NCBI RefSeq assembly: GCF_016908495.1
Contig: NZ_JAFBDZ010000001.1
Location: 372,001 to 436,000 of the forward strand
Direction: 5' to 3'
Source of the DNA: Rossellomorea pakistanensis
GTDB taxonomy: Bacteria; Bacillota; Bacilli; Bacillales; Bacillaceae_B
Length of the DNA: 64,000 bases
Under the pieces are notes generated by a model. The model saw only the letters and a list, made by a program, of their open reading frames with translations. It searched no databases and had not been told where the DNA came from. A program made the translations under genes and the position numbers. Every line of letters starts with the position of its first letter. Within the stretch, counting starts at the first letter, position 1. This document shows, piece after piece, positions 33,301-42,527 of the stretch.

Positions 33301-34428
33301 AGATACCATTTCAGCTTTCGAATACGTAACTAATCCTTGTTGATGAGCATTTTCCAAAGGATAGATTTTATAGTTTTGATACCCACTTTCAGATACATAA
33401 GTAGGGTGAAAATCAATCGAAGGAAAACTTATTTTTACACCTTCAGAATCTATTTTCTTTTGAACAGTAACGGAAGCAATCCCACCAATGTCCTTAAAAT
33501 CATCCTTTTGACCAGACAAAAAATTTCCTAACGAATAGATAACAACAGCTTCTCTTCCATCGGATGTCTGGTATTTTTCAATCGGTTGTAAGACATGTGG
33601 GTGATGGCCAAAAATAAGGTCTGCACCAGCTTCGGTTAATTGTTTAGCAATTGATTTCTGATTTTTAGTAGGGTAACGTTCATACTCATTGCCCCAATGT
33701 AATCCCATTACCACCATATCCACTGGTAATTCCTTCGCTTTCTTAATATCCGCTACCATTTGATCTACCTCAAGTAAATTCACCAAATACTCTTTTCCTT
33801 GAGGTACCGGAATTCCGTTCGTTCCATAAGTGTAAGACAATAGAGCGAATGAAATACCATTTACATTAAAAGTCCTAATATTTTGTTGATCCTTTTTAGA
33901 TTTAAATGCACCAGTGTAAGGCATATTAATTTGTTCATAGTATTTAATTGCACTTAGAACGCCTTCTTCTCCTTGATCAAGAGAATGGTTATTTGCTGTC
34001 GTAACAGCATCAACACCTACCTCTTGTAAAGAAGAAACAATTTCATGAGGGCTGTTAAAGAGAGGGTAACTCGATAATCCTAACTCCTCTCCTCCTGGGA
34101 TGGATTCTTGGTTTGCTATAAGGAAATCAGGTTCTTCTAAAAGTTGTCGAACTTCATTAAACATGTTCACGAATTGATATCCATTTTTACTTGCAGCATC
34201 TTCGTACACAGTATTATGGAGTAGAATATCACCAATACCAGCGATTACAGCATCTGTAGAATATTCCTTTGCCTTCAGTTCAACATCATTATTAACATGT
34301 GTTCCTGTGGAAATAGGCTTAGTAGAACCTTGAACTGAATTCCATTCATTGTATTGTAAAAAGACTAGAAATCCAGCCACGATCACTAACAAGATTGAAA
34401 GCGAACTTCCTAAAAACTTTTTCTTCAT
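33277..34428 (-). CDS. CapA/PgsA-like poly-gamma-glutamate-type metallophosphatase
   Basis: A 383-residue membrane-anchored protein. One N-terminal helix (about 8-25) precedes a calcineurin-like CapA domain. Metal-binding motifs visible are GIGDILLHNT, TTANNHSLDQG, LHWGNEY and FGHHPHVLQPIE, all typical of the PGA_cap/CapA family, of which PgsA takes part in poly-gamma-glutamate export in B. subtilis. There are no pgsB or pgsC genes nearby, so polymer synthesis is not implied and the role is open. This gene is an insertion between yneR and plsY relative to my memory of the B. subtilis order. Confidence 0.88.
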   Translation of the reverse strand: MKKKFLGSSLSILLVIVAGFLVFLQYNEWNSVQGSTKPISTGTHVNNDVELKAKEYSTDAVIAGIGDILLHNTVYEDAASKNGYQFVNMFNEVRQLLEEPDFLIANQESIPGGEELGLSSYPLFNSPHEIVSSLQEVGVDAVTTANNHSLDQGEEGVLSAIKYYEQINMPYTGAFKSKKDQQNIRTFNVNGISFALLSYTYGTNGIPVPQGKEYLVNLLEVDQMVADIKKAKELPVDMVVMGLHWGNEYERYPTKNQKSIAKQLTEAGADLIFGHHPHVLQPIEKYQTSDGREAVVIYSLGNFLSGQKDDFKDIGGIASVTVQKKIDSEGVKISFPSIDFHPTYVSESGYQNYKIYPLENAHQQGLVTYSKAEMVSHMKAPLQ

Positions 34429-34578
34429 ATAAATCGACCAACTTTACTTTAGAGTATAACTATATATTACAATAAAAGCCCTTTCATTTGTCAGATAATA
34501 AAAGAAAAAGAAGAAAATTACCGAAAAATGAGAAGTGGATTTTACTATTATACCCATAAAAGCATAATTCCTATAAAT

Positions 34579-34657
34579 GTAAAAGGGCTGTCCCAATCAA
34601 GGTCCAAAACCACAACAAGAAGAATGTCGGTTCGGATCTTTTAAGGAAGCCCTTTTC
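34579..34657. terminator. Terminator after plsY
   Basis: AAAAGGGCT (34579-34587) pairs with AGCCCTTTT (34647-34655), closing a large loop just past the plsY stop. The loop contains no clear secondary signal. Confidence 0.5.
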
Positions 34658-35242
34658 TTATAACCATTTAATTTTTGGTTCTGTTTTGTTCCTAATCCTC
34701 ATAATATTTGCTCGATGACGGTAAAATACAAAAGTTGAGAGAGCACCCATGACAATGATTAATGGTATGTCTCCAGTAAATAGCGAATATATTAAGGCGA
34801 TCAGAGCGGTAAGCATGGAAGATAGAGATACATACTTTGTCAAATATAAACAAAGGAAAAACACAGTCAGTGCGACAATAAATAATAGTGGAGCATAACC
34901 CAATATCACTCCTCCAGAAGTAGCAACTGCTTTTCCTCCACGGAAATTAGCAAAAATCGGGTACATATGACCAACAACTGCGATGACCCCAGCGAGTAAC
35001 ATATATATTTCGGAAAAATCAAATAGGTTAGGTATCTGTGTAGCTACAGTACCTTTAATTATATCCATAATGGTTACAATCAGGCCTGCTTTAATACCTA
35101 AAGTTCTAAACGTATTCGTTCCACCTAAATTTCCGCTTCCATGCTCTCTTATATCTGTTTTGTAAAAAACTTTTCCTATTATTAATCCTGAAGGGATGGA
35201 GCCTAGTATATAGGCTGAAATTATGATGATAGCAGTAATCAT
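34658..35242 (-). CDS. plsY: Glycerol-3-phosphate acyltransferase PlsY
   Basis: A 194-residue integral membrane enzyme that transfers an acyl group from acyl-phosphate to glycerol-3-phosphate, the first step of phospholipid synthesis. The three PlsY motifs are present: [11 protein letters not shown], the Gly-rich [15 protein letters not shown], and the [13 protein letters not shown] region, with five hydrophobic helices. AAAAGGAGC precedes the ATG. In B. subtilis the homologue is yneS, in the same neighbourhood. Confidence 0.96.
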   Translation of the reverse strand: MITAIIIISAYILGSIPSGLIIGKVFYKTDIREHGSGNLGGTNTFRTLGIKAGLIVTIMDIIKGTVATQIPNLFDFSEIYMLLAGVIAVVGHMYPIFANFRGGKAVATSGGVILGYAPLLFIVALTVFFLCLYLTKYVSLSSMLTALIALIYSLFTGDIPLIIVMGALSTFVFYRHRANIMRIRNKTEPKIKWL

Positions 35243-35611
35243 GGGACATAGCTCCTTTTATCAATAAACCAGTTTGTGATTATATTTTATCATGAAAAAA
35301 ACGGATATGGGAGGGGGCTATATAATTTTTTATGACCAGCTATTAAAAGTTGATAGTAAAAGGAATTCTGATTGTTAAATACTCATAATGTTTAATAAAA
35401 GGACTTTTTATATCGTAAAATAATAAGGAAAAGCTACCCCCAGGTTAGAAGGAATATAAATAAATCAAACTTTTATTTTAAAATGATTCATTGTTATCCA
35501 TAAAAAAAGACCGCACCCCTTCCACTTTTTACTGTTAAACAGGACGTAAAAAAACATTAATAATTAAAGATAAACTTTAAATATGCAATTAGGTCAAACA
35601 CTAAATCTATT
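35243..35611. other. Intergenic region between plsY and the NCS2 permease
   Basis: About 370 bp of AT-rich DNA that holds the plsY promoter region on the minus side. I see no additional gene; a T-rich hairpin-like patch lies near 35505-35535. Confidence 0.4.
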
Positions 35612-35640
35612 CGACAAATATCGGGTGGTGCCAGGCACCA
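35612..35640. repeat. CGACAAAT-type intergenic repeat, copy 3
   Basis: CGACAAATATCGGG is followed by the short palindrome GGTGCCAGGCACC. It shares its head and core with the copy at 10745. Confidence 0.55.
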
Positions 35641-35693
35641 ATTATGATAAAATGAAGCAGAAGAATTTTAGGTTAGAAACGTAGGTGTTTGAA

Positions 35694-36998
35694 ATGAGAA
35701 ATTATTTAGCCGCTTTTCAATGGATGGCGTTCATGATTGCTGGATCCATTGCAGCGCCGATTGCCATAGCGGATTTGTTTCAGTTATCCCCTGATCAAAC
35801 AGCTGGATTTATTCAAAGAACCATTTTTATTTTGGGAATCGCAGCCATTATTCAAGGAGTAATTGGACATCGATTACCTATCAATGAAGGACCAGCTGGC
35901 CTTTGGTGGGGAGTATTTGCTATTTATGCAGGTTTTTCAGGGACATTATATGACTCTAGTGGAGAAATCTTAACAATTCTCCAAGGCGGAATGATCTTTA
36001 GTGGAATTTTCTTTTTCATGTTTGCTATTACTGGTTGGCTAACGAAATTGACAAAACTTTTTACCCCGACCGTTACATTTGTTTATTTACTCCTTCTAAT
36101 ACTTCAACTAAGTGGATCATTTATAAAAGGAATGTTTGGGATTACTAAAGATCAGCCAACCATTGATCCATTAGTATTATTGGGTAGCTTATTTACATTT
36201 TCTATCGCTCTATATTTTTCAAATCATAATATTCAATGGATCAAAAGGTATTCCATTATAATTGCGCTTATAATCGGATGGCTAACTTTTATCTTTATCG
36301 GAAAAACCGTATCTATTCAAGATTATGATACTCATTTTATTTCTTTACCAGAACTGTTTGCTTTTGGTAAGCCAACTTTTGATATTGGGATGATTGTGAC
36401 TTCTTTTTTTATTACTTTATTACTGATCACAAACATGATTGCATCCATACGAGTAATGGAAGAAGTGAAAATACAAAATAACGAAGAACCAAAAAAAAGG
36501 TATTCAATGGCTGGAATCGCATCAGGTTTTAATCAATTGTTAGGCGGATTCTTTTCTGCAATTGGTTCGGTTCCGATTTCAGGTGCAGCTGGATTTGTCT
36601 CTGCAACAAGAATTTATGCCCTTTTTCCATTCATACTTGGAAGTGTATTCGTCCTTGTTATTAGTCTTTTTCCTAGTTTGATGAGTATTATGGCAACTCT
36701 TCCAGCTCCTGTTGGTTATGCTGTAACGTATGTCATATTCATTAATATGGTTGGTCTAGCGCTTGTAGAATTCAAAAAAGAACGTAAACAAGATAGAGCC
36801 ATGTTTGTTTCTGGAGTGTCTCTAATTGCAGGGGTGGGAGCCATGTTTGTCCCATCTAATGCTTTCGTGAATACTCCAGTTGTAGTTGCTTCTATTCTCA
36901 ATAATGGACTGATTTTAGGAACGATTGTCGCAATTGTAACCGAACAATTTCTTTTATGGAAAAATAATAGAGAAATAACAACGCAAGAAAACACTTAA
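35694..36998 (+). CDS. NCS2-family purine/pyrimidine permease (YwdJ-like)
   Basis: A 434-residue protein with about 12-14 hydrophobic helices. The pattern LPINEGPAGLWWGVFAIYAG, and GFFSAIGSVPISGAAGFVSATR in the second half, where NCS2 transporters have their substrate-site half-helix, points to a nucleobase:cation symporter, closest in character to B. subtilis YwdJ (residues quoted in short pieces only). The substrate is not determined. The start is ATG 35694 with a weak GGTG upstream, or GTG 35685. It is an insertion in the otherwise conserved plsY-yneT interval. Confidence 0.78.
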   Translation: MRNYLAAFQWMAFMIAGSIAAPIAIADLFQLSPDQTAGFIQRTIFILGIAAIIQGVIGHRLPINEGPAGLWWGVFAIYAGFSGTLYDSSGEILTILQGGMIFSGIFFFMFAITGWLTKLTKLFTPTVTFVYLLLLILQLSGSFIKGMFGITKDQPTIDPLVLLGSLFTFSIALYFSNHNIQWIKRYSIIIALIIGWLTFIFIGKTVSIQDYDTHFISLPELFAFGKPTFDIGMIVTSFFITLLLITNMIASIRVMEEVKIQNNEEPKKRYSMAGIASGFNQLLGGFFSAIGSVPISGAAGFVSATRIYALFPFILGSVFVLVISLFPSLMSIMATLPAPVGYAVTYVIFINMVGLALVEFKKERKQDRAMFVSGVSLIAGVGAMFVPSNAFVNTPVVVASILNNGLILGTIVAIVTEQFLLWKNNREITTQENT

Positions 36999-37038
36999 TC
37001 ATTACTCTAATGGACGGTATGGGAGTGAGTAAAAGCAG

Positions 37039-37123
37039 TCAGGAACTACAATGATTATCATTATAAAGAAAGAAACATTGAGGGTTTCTTCTATATATTA
37101 AAATGATGGTTCCTGATTTTTTT
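37039..37123 (+). terminator. Terminator after the NCS2 permease gene
   Basis: TCAGGAAC pairs with GTTCCTGA across a 62-nt structured loop, followed by seven T. Confidence 0.55.
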
Positions 37124-37267
37124 ACTAATTTATAATATCGTTGTTAAAATTCAAAATTAAAGGGAGAATATTTAAACCAATTGTTTTTATATTTTTCCAT
37201 CTTATGTTTAACTTGAGAAATAAAGGGAATTTATTATAAGTATTTATAATGCGAAGCAGGTGGACAG

Positions 37268-38242
37268 ATGATTAAATTTGTAAATGTTAGCAAGAAGTAT
37301 AGTGATGGAACTGAAGCCATCAAAGGGATCGATATAGAGATTCCAGAAGGAAAATTGGTCGCATTAATTGGGCCAAGTGGATGTGGCAAAACGACGACAA
37401 TGAAAATGATTAATAAGCTGATCACACCAACAAAGGGAACAATATTTATAAACGGAGAAGATATTACGGCTAAAAATGAAGTAGAGCTTAGAAGAAATAT
37501 CGGTTATGTGATCCAGCGTATTGGTCTATTGCCTCACATGACCATTGAGGAAAACATCTCCCTTGTACCACGTTTAAAAGGGTGGAAAAAAGAAGAGTAT
37601 CAATCTAGAGTAAATGAATTATTAGAGTTAGTTGGATTAGAGCCTGATACCTTCAAAAAAAGATATCCTCTCGAGCTAAGTGGTGGTCAACAGCAACGTG
37701 TAGGGGTTGTAAGAGCCTTAGCTGCTGAGCCTCCCATTATATTAATGGATGAACCCTTCAGTGCACTTGACCCTATTAGCCGAGAGCAGCTTCAAGATGA
37801 ATTAAAAGCTTTACAGAAAAAAATACATAAAACCATTGTCTTTGTCACACATGATATGGATGAAGCGTTAAAGATAGCCGATGAAATAGTGATTATGAGA
37901 GACGGTAAAATCGAACAAATTGCAACCCCGGAACAACTCTTGCAAAATCCTGCTAATGATTTTGTTCATACATTCATTGGTGAGGATAGGATCAATAAAG
38001 GAAATTCAAATAGACATGTGATGGATATAATGATATCACTTAATGAGTCAGACTTGTTAGAAAAAGAACTCCCTACTATTTCATGGGAATCAACAATAAC
38101 AGAAGCTGCAAAACAACTAATTCAGAAAAAAGTTGATAAAATTGCCGTTGTTAAAAATAAAGAAATCGTCGGAACCATAACGAAAGAAGAAGTTCTCCAC
38201 TTTGTAGCAGGGATAAGAAGGGAGGAGGAATCATCATGCTAG
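37268..38242 (+). CDS. Osmoprotectant (QAT-type) ABC transporter ATP-binding protein
   Basis: A 324-residue ATPase of the OpuBA/OpuCA family energising uptake of glycine betaine, carnitine or choline. Walker A GPSGCGKTT (about 36-44), signature LSGGQQQR, Walker B IILMDEPF and the switch His in VTHD are intact. The C-terminal part (about 245-318) retains CBS-like sequence but is shorter than in OpuCA (about 380), suggesting one CBS motif is lost. The permease gene overlaps its end by 7 nt. It heads a three-gene operon. Confidence 0.92.
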   Translation: MIKFVNVSKKYSDGTEAIKGIDIEIPEGKLVALIGPSGCGKTTTMKMINKLITPTKGTIFINGEDITAKNEVELRRNIGYVIQRIGLLPHMTIEENISLVPRLKGWKKEEYQSRVNELLELVGLEPDTFKKRYPLELSGGQQQRVGVVRALAAEPPIILMDEPFSALDPISREQLQDELKALQKKIHKTIVFVTHDMDEALKIADEIVIMRDGKIEQIATPEQLLQNPANDFVHTFIGEDRINKGNSNRHVMDIMISLNESDLLEKELPTISWESTITEAAKQLIQKKVDKIAVVKNKEIVGTITKEEVLHFVAGIRREEESSC

Positions 38243-38892
38243 GAAGTGTCCTTACGACGTTTTTTAACACAATGACTGACCGGTCCAGCGACATTATACA
38301 AGGCTTATGGGAGCACTTATTCTTATCATTTGTAGCTATTTTTATCGCGATCCTTATATCACTCCCATTAGGAATCTACATTTCTAGAAAACAAAAATCG
38401 GCAGAATTCTTCATTGGTATAACCGCCGTTTTTCAAACCATCCCAAGTTTAGCCCTATTTGGATTTTTAGTGCCCCTATTAGGTACAGGTGGTGCTACAG
38501 CCATTATTGCTTTAACGGTTTATGCATTACTCCCGATATTAAGAAATACCTATACTGGAATAGTTGGGGTTGACCAAGCGGTAATAGAGGCTGGTAAAGG
38601 TATGGGGATGACGAATCGTCAATTACTGTTCAAAATTGAATTACCACTATCCCTACCATTCATAATGGCTGGTATTCGTACAGCTACTGTTTTAACAGTT
38701 GGAGTAGCCACCTTAGCAACATTTGTTGGTGCAGGAGGGTTAGGTGATTTAATTTACAGAGGGTTATCTTCCTGGAACAATTATCTTGTCCTAGCTGGTG
38801 CGATACCTGCAGCTTTACTTGCCTTGTTTTTTGATTTTTTATTGAAGATTTTAGAAAAAATAACAACTCCAAAAGGGTTAAAAGCTAAATAA
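38236..38892 (+). CDS. Osmoprotectant ABC transporter permease
   Basis: A 218-residue inner-membrane protein with about five helices. The EAA loop is recognisable as IEAGKGMGMTNRQLLFKIELPLSLP, split here as IEAGKGMGMTNRQ and LPLSLPFIMAGIR. It belongs to the OpuCB/OpuBB group. In OpuB and OpuC of B. subtilis two different permeases flank the binding-protein gene, but only one is present here, so it would have to form a homodimer. GGAGGAGG inside the end of the ATPase gene is its ribosome binding site. Confidence 0.92.
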   Translation: MLGSVLTTFFNTMTDRSSDIIQGLWEHLFLSFVAIFIAILISLPLGIYISRKQKSAEFFIGITAVFQTIPSLALFGFLVPLLGTGGATAIIALTVYALLPILRNTYTGIVGVDQAVIEAGKGMGMTNRQLLFKIELPLSLPFIMAGIRTATVLTVGVATLATFVGAGGLGDLIYRGLSSWNNYLVLAGAIPAALLALFFDFLLKILEKITTPKGLKAK

Positions 38893-38911
38893 TAGAAGGG
38901 AAGATTTATGA

Positions 38912-39805
38912 ATGAAGAAAATGGTACTTTTAATTATTCTCTCATTCTCAATCATTATTTCTGGTTGTGGGAATGGTAATGAAGAGGATACGATTGTCGT
39001 TTCGGGTAAGATGTGGACGGAACAATACATACTAACACATATGGTTGCCCAGCTTATCGATGCAAATAGTGATTTAAATGTGGAAATTAAAGAAGGCTTA
39101 GGAGAAGTTTCTATTTTAACCCCTGCTATGGAAAAGGGTGAAATAGATGTTTATGTTGAATATACAGGAACCGGATTAGAAGCGGTACTAAAAAAAGCTG
39201 CAAAAGAAGGCGAATCAGGTGACGAAATATATAAACGAGTGAAAAAAGGCTATGAAGATAAGTTTGGCATTACTTGGCTAAAGCCATTAGGATTTGAGAA
39301 CACTTACACTCTTGCCTATACTGAAGATCAGGATCTCGATGCACAAACCTTTTCAGATTTAATTCCAGAGTCACAAAACTTATCTTTCGGTGCCCCCCAT
39401 CAATTTTATGAGCGTGAGGGTGACGGCTATGATGCAATGATAGAGACCTATGGATTTAAATTTGCAGAAAAAGAAAGCTTTGATCCAAATATTATGTATG
39501 AAGCAGTCAAAAATGGTGATGTTGATATCATCCCAGCATTCACGACAGATGGACGAATTGAAAGATATAATCTAGTATCAACCAAAGACGATAAAGGGTT
39601 CTTTCCACCTTATGATGCTGCACCAATTATTCGCAAGGAGGTTCTTGAAGCTCATCCTGAATTAGAAAAGATTATCAATAAACTGGCTGGCCAAATATCA
39701 GTTCAAGAGATGAGTGAAATGAATGCAAAGGTGGATATGGAGAAAGAACAGCCAAAAGATGTGGCTCACGAGTTTCTTGTTTCCAAAGGGCTAATTAAAG
39801 AATAA
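38912..39805 (+). CDS. Osmoprotectant ABC transporter substrate-binding lipoprotein
   Basis: A 297-residue lipoprotein. A signal peptide ends in the lipobox I-S-G-C, with the lipidated Cys at residue 19. The domain matches the OpuAC/ProX-like quaternary amine binding fold of OpuCC: VSGKMWTEQYILTHMVA, VEYTGTGLEAVL and the IIPAFTTDGRI segment. It delivers the solute to the permease encoded 19 nt upstream. It is the last gene of the operon. Which betaine it binds cannot be decided. Confidence 0.92.
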   Translation: MKKMVLLIILSFSIIISGCGNGNEEDTIVVSGKMWTEQYILTHMVAQLIDANSDLNVEIKEGLGEVSILTPAMEKGEIDVYVEYTGTGLEAVLKKAAKEGESGDEIYKRVKKGYEDKFGITWLKPLGFENTYTLAYTEDQDLDAQTFSDLIPESQNLSFGAPHQFYEREGDGYDAMIETYGFKFAEKESFDPNIMYEAVKNGDVDIIPAFTTDGRIERYNLVSTKDDKGFFPPYDAAPIIRKEVLEAHPELEKIINKLAGQISVQEMSEMNAKVDMEKEQPKDVAHEFLVSKGLIKE

Positions 39806-39917
39806 ACGAGCAAGAGCTGATCTCGTAGGACTATCGTTCCTCCTAATCCGCTTTTTGACTCTATTTGCAGGAATATCGTCATAAAATAACGAATTAATAG
39901 TATAAGGAGTGAATTAA

Positions 39918-40325
39918 ATGGAAAACCCTACACGTGAAGAGATTAAATCGATTTTAAAAAATTCAAAGAGAATTGCTGTGGTTGGTTTAAGTGACAACCC
40001 TGATCGAACCTCTTATATGGTTTCAAAAGCTATGCAAGACAACGGATATGAAATTATTCCTGTAAACCCCAAAATCGAAGCAGCCCTTGGAGTAAAAGCT
40101 GTGTCATCATTAACAGAAATCGATGGTCCAATTGATATCGTCAATGTTTTTAGAAGGTCGGAATTCCTACCAGAAATTGCGAAAAAGTTTCATGAAATTG
40201 AGGCAAAAGTCTTTTGGGCACAGCTTGGAGTAGTAAATGAAGAAGCATATCGCTATCTGAAAGAACATGGACATACCGTCATTATGGACCGTTGTATTAA
40301 GGTAGAACACGCCTTAACAAAATAG
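39918..40325 (+). CDS. yneT: CoA-binding domain protein YneT
   Basis: A 135-residue Rossmann-fold protein of the CoA_binding_2 family. AVVGLSDNPDRTSYMV forms the nucleotide loop, followed by IIPVNPK and VNVFRRSEFLP and the conserved end VIMDRCIKVEHA. Family members bind CoA; the reaction, if any, is not known. Its place directly before parE matches B. subtilis. AAGGAGTG is the ribosome binding site, and a terminator separates it from parE. Confidence 0.9.
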   Translation: MENPTREEIKSILKNSKRIAVVGLSDNPDRTSYMVSKAMQDNGYEIIPVNPKIEAALGVKAVSSLTEIDGPIDIVNVFRRSEFLPEIAKKFHEIEAKVFWAQLGVVNEEAYRYLKEHGHTVIMDRCIKVEHALTK

Positions 40326-40330
40326 TTCTA

Positions 40331-40368
40331 AAACAAGCGAATGTTGATCCATTTCGCTTGTTTTTTTA
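40331..40368 (+). terminator. Terminator after yneT
   Basis: Perfect 11-bp stem AAACAAGCGAA/TTCGCTTGTTT with a T-run of seven or more. Confidence 0.85.
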
Positions 40369-40493
40369 TGTCAATAGAGAGGCTAATAATAGCATTTTTA
40401 AAGCCAAACCTATAAAATACAATTTGCGAAATTAAAAAATAACGCTACAATAAAGCATAGACGTTTGCCCTAACTATGGTAAAATAGGGTAAA

Positions 40494-40507
40494 CGAACAA
40501 ACGTTCT
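40494..40507. promoter_or_regulatory. LexA (DinR) box upstream of parE
   Basis: CGAACAAACGTTCT matches the Bacillus SOS box CGAAC-N4-GTTCG with one mismatch in the last base. It lies 47 bp before parE, where repression by LexA is plausible. Confidence 0.6.
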
Positions 40508-40553
40508 ACTGATATTATTAAACTGGTTACAAAGCTTTGAAAGGGGAATATTC

Positions 40554-42524
40554 GTGACCAATAAAAAACAAACTTTGGACTACAACGATGATGCCATTCA
40601 GGTTTTAGAAGGCCTTGAAGCCGTTCGAAAAAGACCTGGGATGTATATTGGCTCAACAGATACTAGAGGTCTTCACCATCTTGTTTACGAAATTGTCGAT
40701 AACTCTGTAGATGAAGCACTAGCAGGCTATGGAGATGAAATAATCGTTAAAATACATAAAGATAATAGTATTAGCGTGCAAGATAAAGGACGTGGAATGC
40801 CAACAGGAATGCATAAACTTGGCAAACCGACACCAGAAGTCATCCTTACGATCCTTCATGCTGGCGGGAAATTTGGTCAAGGTGGATATAAAACGACAGG
40901 TGGGTTACATGGGGTAGGAGCTTCTGTCGTAAACGCCTTATCTGAGTGGCTAACCGTAACGATCAAGAGAGAAGGTCATATATACGAACAAAAGTTCGCT
41001 GAAGGCGGAAAGCCTCAGACCACATTAGAAAAGCTCGGAAAAACAAAACAATCGGGTACTGTCATTCATTTTAAACCAGATCCATTGATTTTCAGTACAT
41101 TGATTTATAATTATGACACTATTTGCGAACGTCTAAGAGAATCTGCTTTCTTGTTAAAGGGACTAAAAATTACCGTAATTGACGATCGTAACGAGCAAGA
41201 AGAGACGTTTCATTATGAAAAAGGGATACAAGAGTTCGTAAATTATTTAAATGAGGAGAAGGATTCATTACATCCTGTTGTCTTTTTAGAAGGTGAACAA
41301 AATGGGATTGAAGTCGAATTCGCCTTTCAATTTAATGATGGATTCTCTGAAAATATTTTATCGTTTGTTAATAATGTTCGAACCAAAGATGGAGGAACAC
41401 ATGAAGCGGGTTCCAAAACAGCTATGACTCGCGTTTTTAATGAATATGCCAGAAAAGTGGGTATTCTAAAAGAGCGAGATAAAAACCTTGAGGGTACAGA
41501 TATTCGTGAAGGACTATCTGCGATTATTTCTGTCCGCATTCCAGAAGAACTATTACAATTTGAAGGACAGACTAAAGGAAAACTAGGAACAAGTGAAGCT
41601 AGGTCTGCCGTTGATGCGATTGTGTCTGAACATCTTCAATATTTCTTAGAAGAAAACCCTGATACAAGCTCTTTGTTAATTAAAAAATCAATTAAAGCAG
41701 CACAAGCTCGTGAAGCTGCACGTAAAGCAAGAGAAGATGCACGAAATGGAAAAAAACGAAAACGTTCAGAAACGGTGCTCTCTGGTAAGTTAACACCTGC
41801 CCAGTCACGGAATCCCGAACGAAATGAATTATATTTAGTCGAGGGAGATTCTGCTGGAGGTTCCGCCAAACAAGGGCGTGACCGTAAATTCCAAGCCATT
41901 CTTCCATTACGAGGGAAAGTTATTAACACTGAAAAAGCTAAGCTTCAGGATATTTTTAAAAATGAAGAAATCAATACGATTATTCATGCTATAGGTGGTG
42001 GAGTTGGACCTGAGTTTAATATTGATGACATCAACTATGACAAGATCGTCATTATGACAGATGCCGATACGGATGGGGCTCATATTCAAGTGTTACTCCT
42101 TACATTCTTTTACCGATATATGAAACCATTAGTAGAAGCAGGGAAAGTATATATTGCTCTACCTCCACTTTATAAAGTAAGTAAAGGAAGTGGAAAAAAG
42201 GAAGTAATAGAATACTCTTGGACTGATGAGGAACTACAAGATGCCATTAAGAAAGTAGGAAAAGGCTATATTATACAACGTTATAAAGGTCTTGGGGAAA
42301 TGAACGCCGACCAATTATGGGAAACAACAATGGACCCTGATACTCGAGCCCTTATTCGTGTGCGCATTGATGATGCTGCTCGTGCCGAAAGACGTGTTAC
42401 TACTTTAATGGGAGATAAGGTAGAACCAAGAAGGAAATGGATTGAAAGCAATGTTGCATTCGGCTTAGAGGAAGACGGAAGCATTTTAGAAAATGAGAAT
42501 CTAACGGTCGCAAAGGAGGTATAA
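40554..42524 (+). CDS. parE: DNA topoisomerase IV subunit B
   Basis: A 656-residue ATPase subunit of topoisomerase IV, which unlinks daughter chromosomes. The GHKL ATP site is visible in EIVDNSVDEALAGYGD and GGLHGVGASVVNALS. The TOPRIM domain has the signature EGDSAGGSAKQGRDR and the DADTDGAHI acidic pair. The start is GTG, with AAAGGGGAA upstream. parC begins 3 nt after its stop. A LexA-like box upstream suggests SOS control. Confidence 0.98.
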   Translation: MTNKKQTLDYNDDAIQVLEGLEAVRKRPGMYIGSTDTRGLHHLVYEIVDNSVDEALAGYGDEIIVKIHKDNSISVQDKGRGMPTGMHKLGKPTPEVILTILHAGGKFGQGGYKTTGGLHGVGASVVNALSEWLTVTIKREGHIYEQKFAEGGKPQTTLEKLGKTKQSGTVIHFKPDPLIFSTLIYNYDTICERLRESAFLLKGLKITVIDDRNEQEETFHYEKGIQEFVNYLNEEKDSLHPVVFLEGEQNGIEVEFAFQFNDGFSENILSFVNNVRTKDGGTHEAGSKTAMTRVFNEYARKVGILKERDKNLEGTDIREGLSAIISVRIPEELLQFEGQTKGKLGTSEARSAVDAIVSEHLQYFLEENPDTSSLLIKKSIKAAQAREAARKAREDARNGKKRKRSETVLSGKLTPAQSRNPERNELYLVEGDSAGGSAKQGRDRKFQAILPLRGKVINTEKAKLQDIFKNEEINTIIHAIGGGVGPEFNIDDINYDKIVIMTDADTDGAHIQVLLLTFFYRYMKPLVEAGKVYIALPPLYKVSKGSGKKEVIEYSWTDEELQDAIKKVGKGYIIQRYKGLGEMNADQLWETTMDPDTRALIRVRIDDAARAERRVTTLMGDKVEPRRKWIESNVAFGLEEDGSILENENLTVAKEV

Positions 42525-42527
42525 AAA

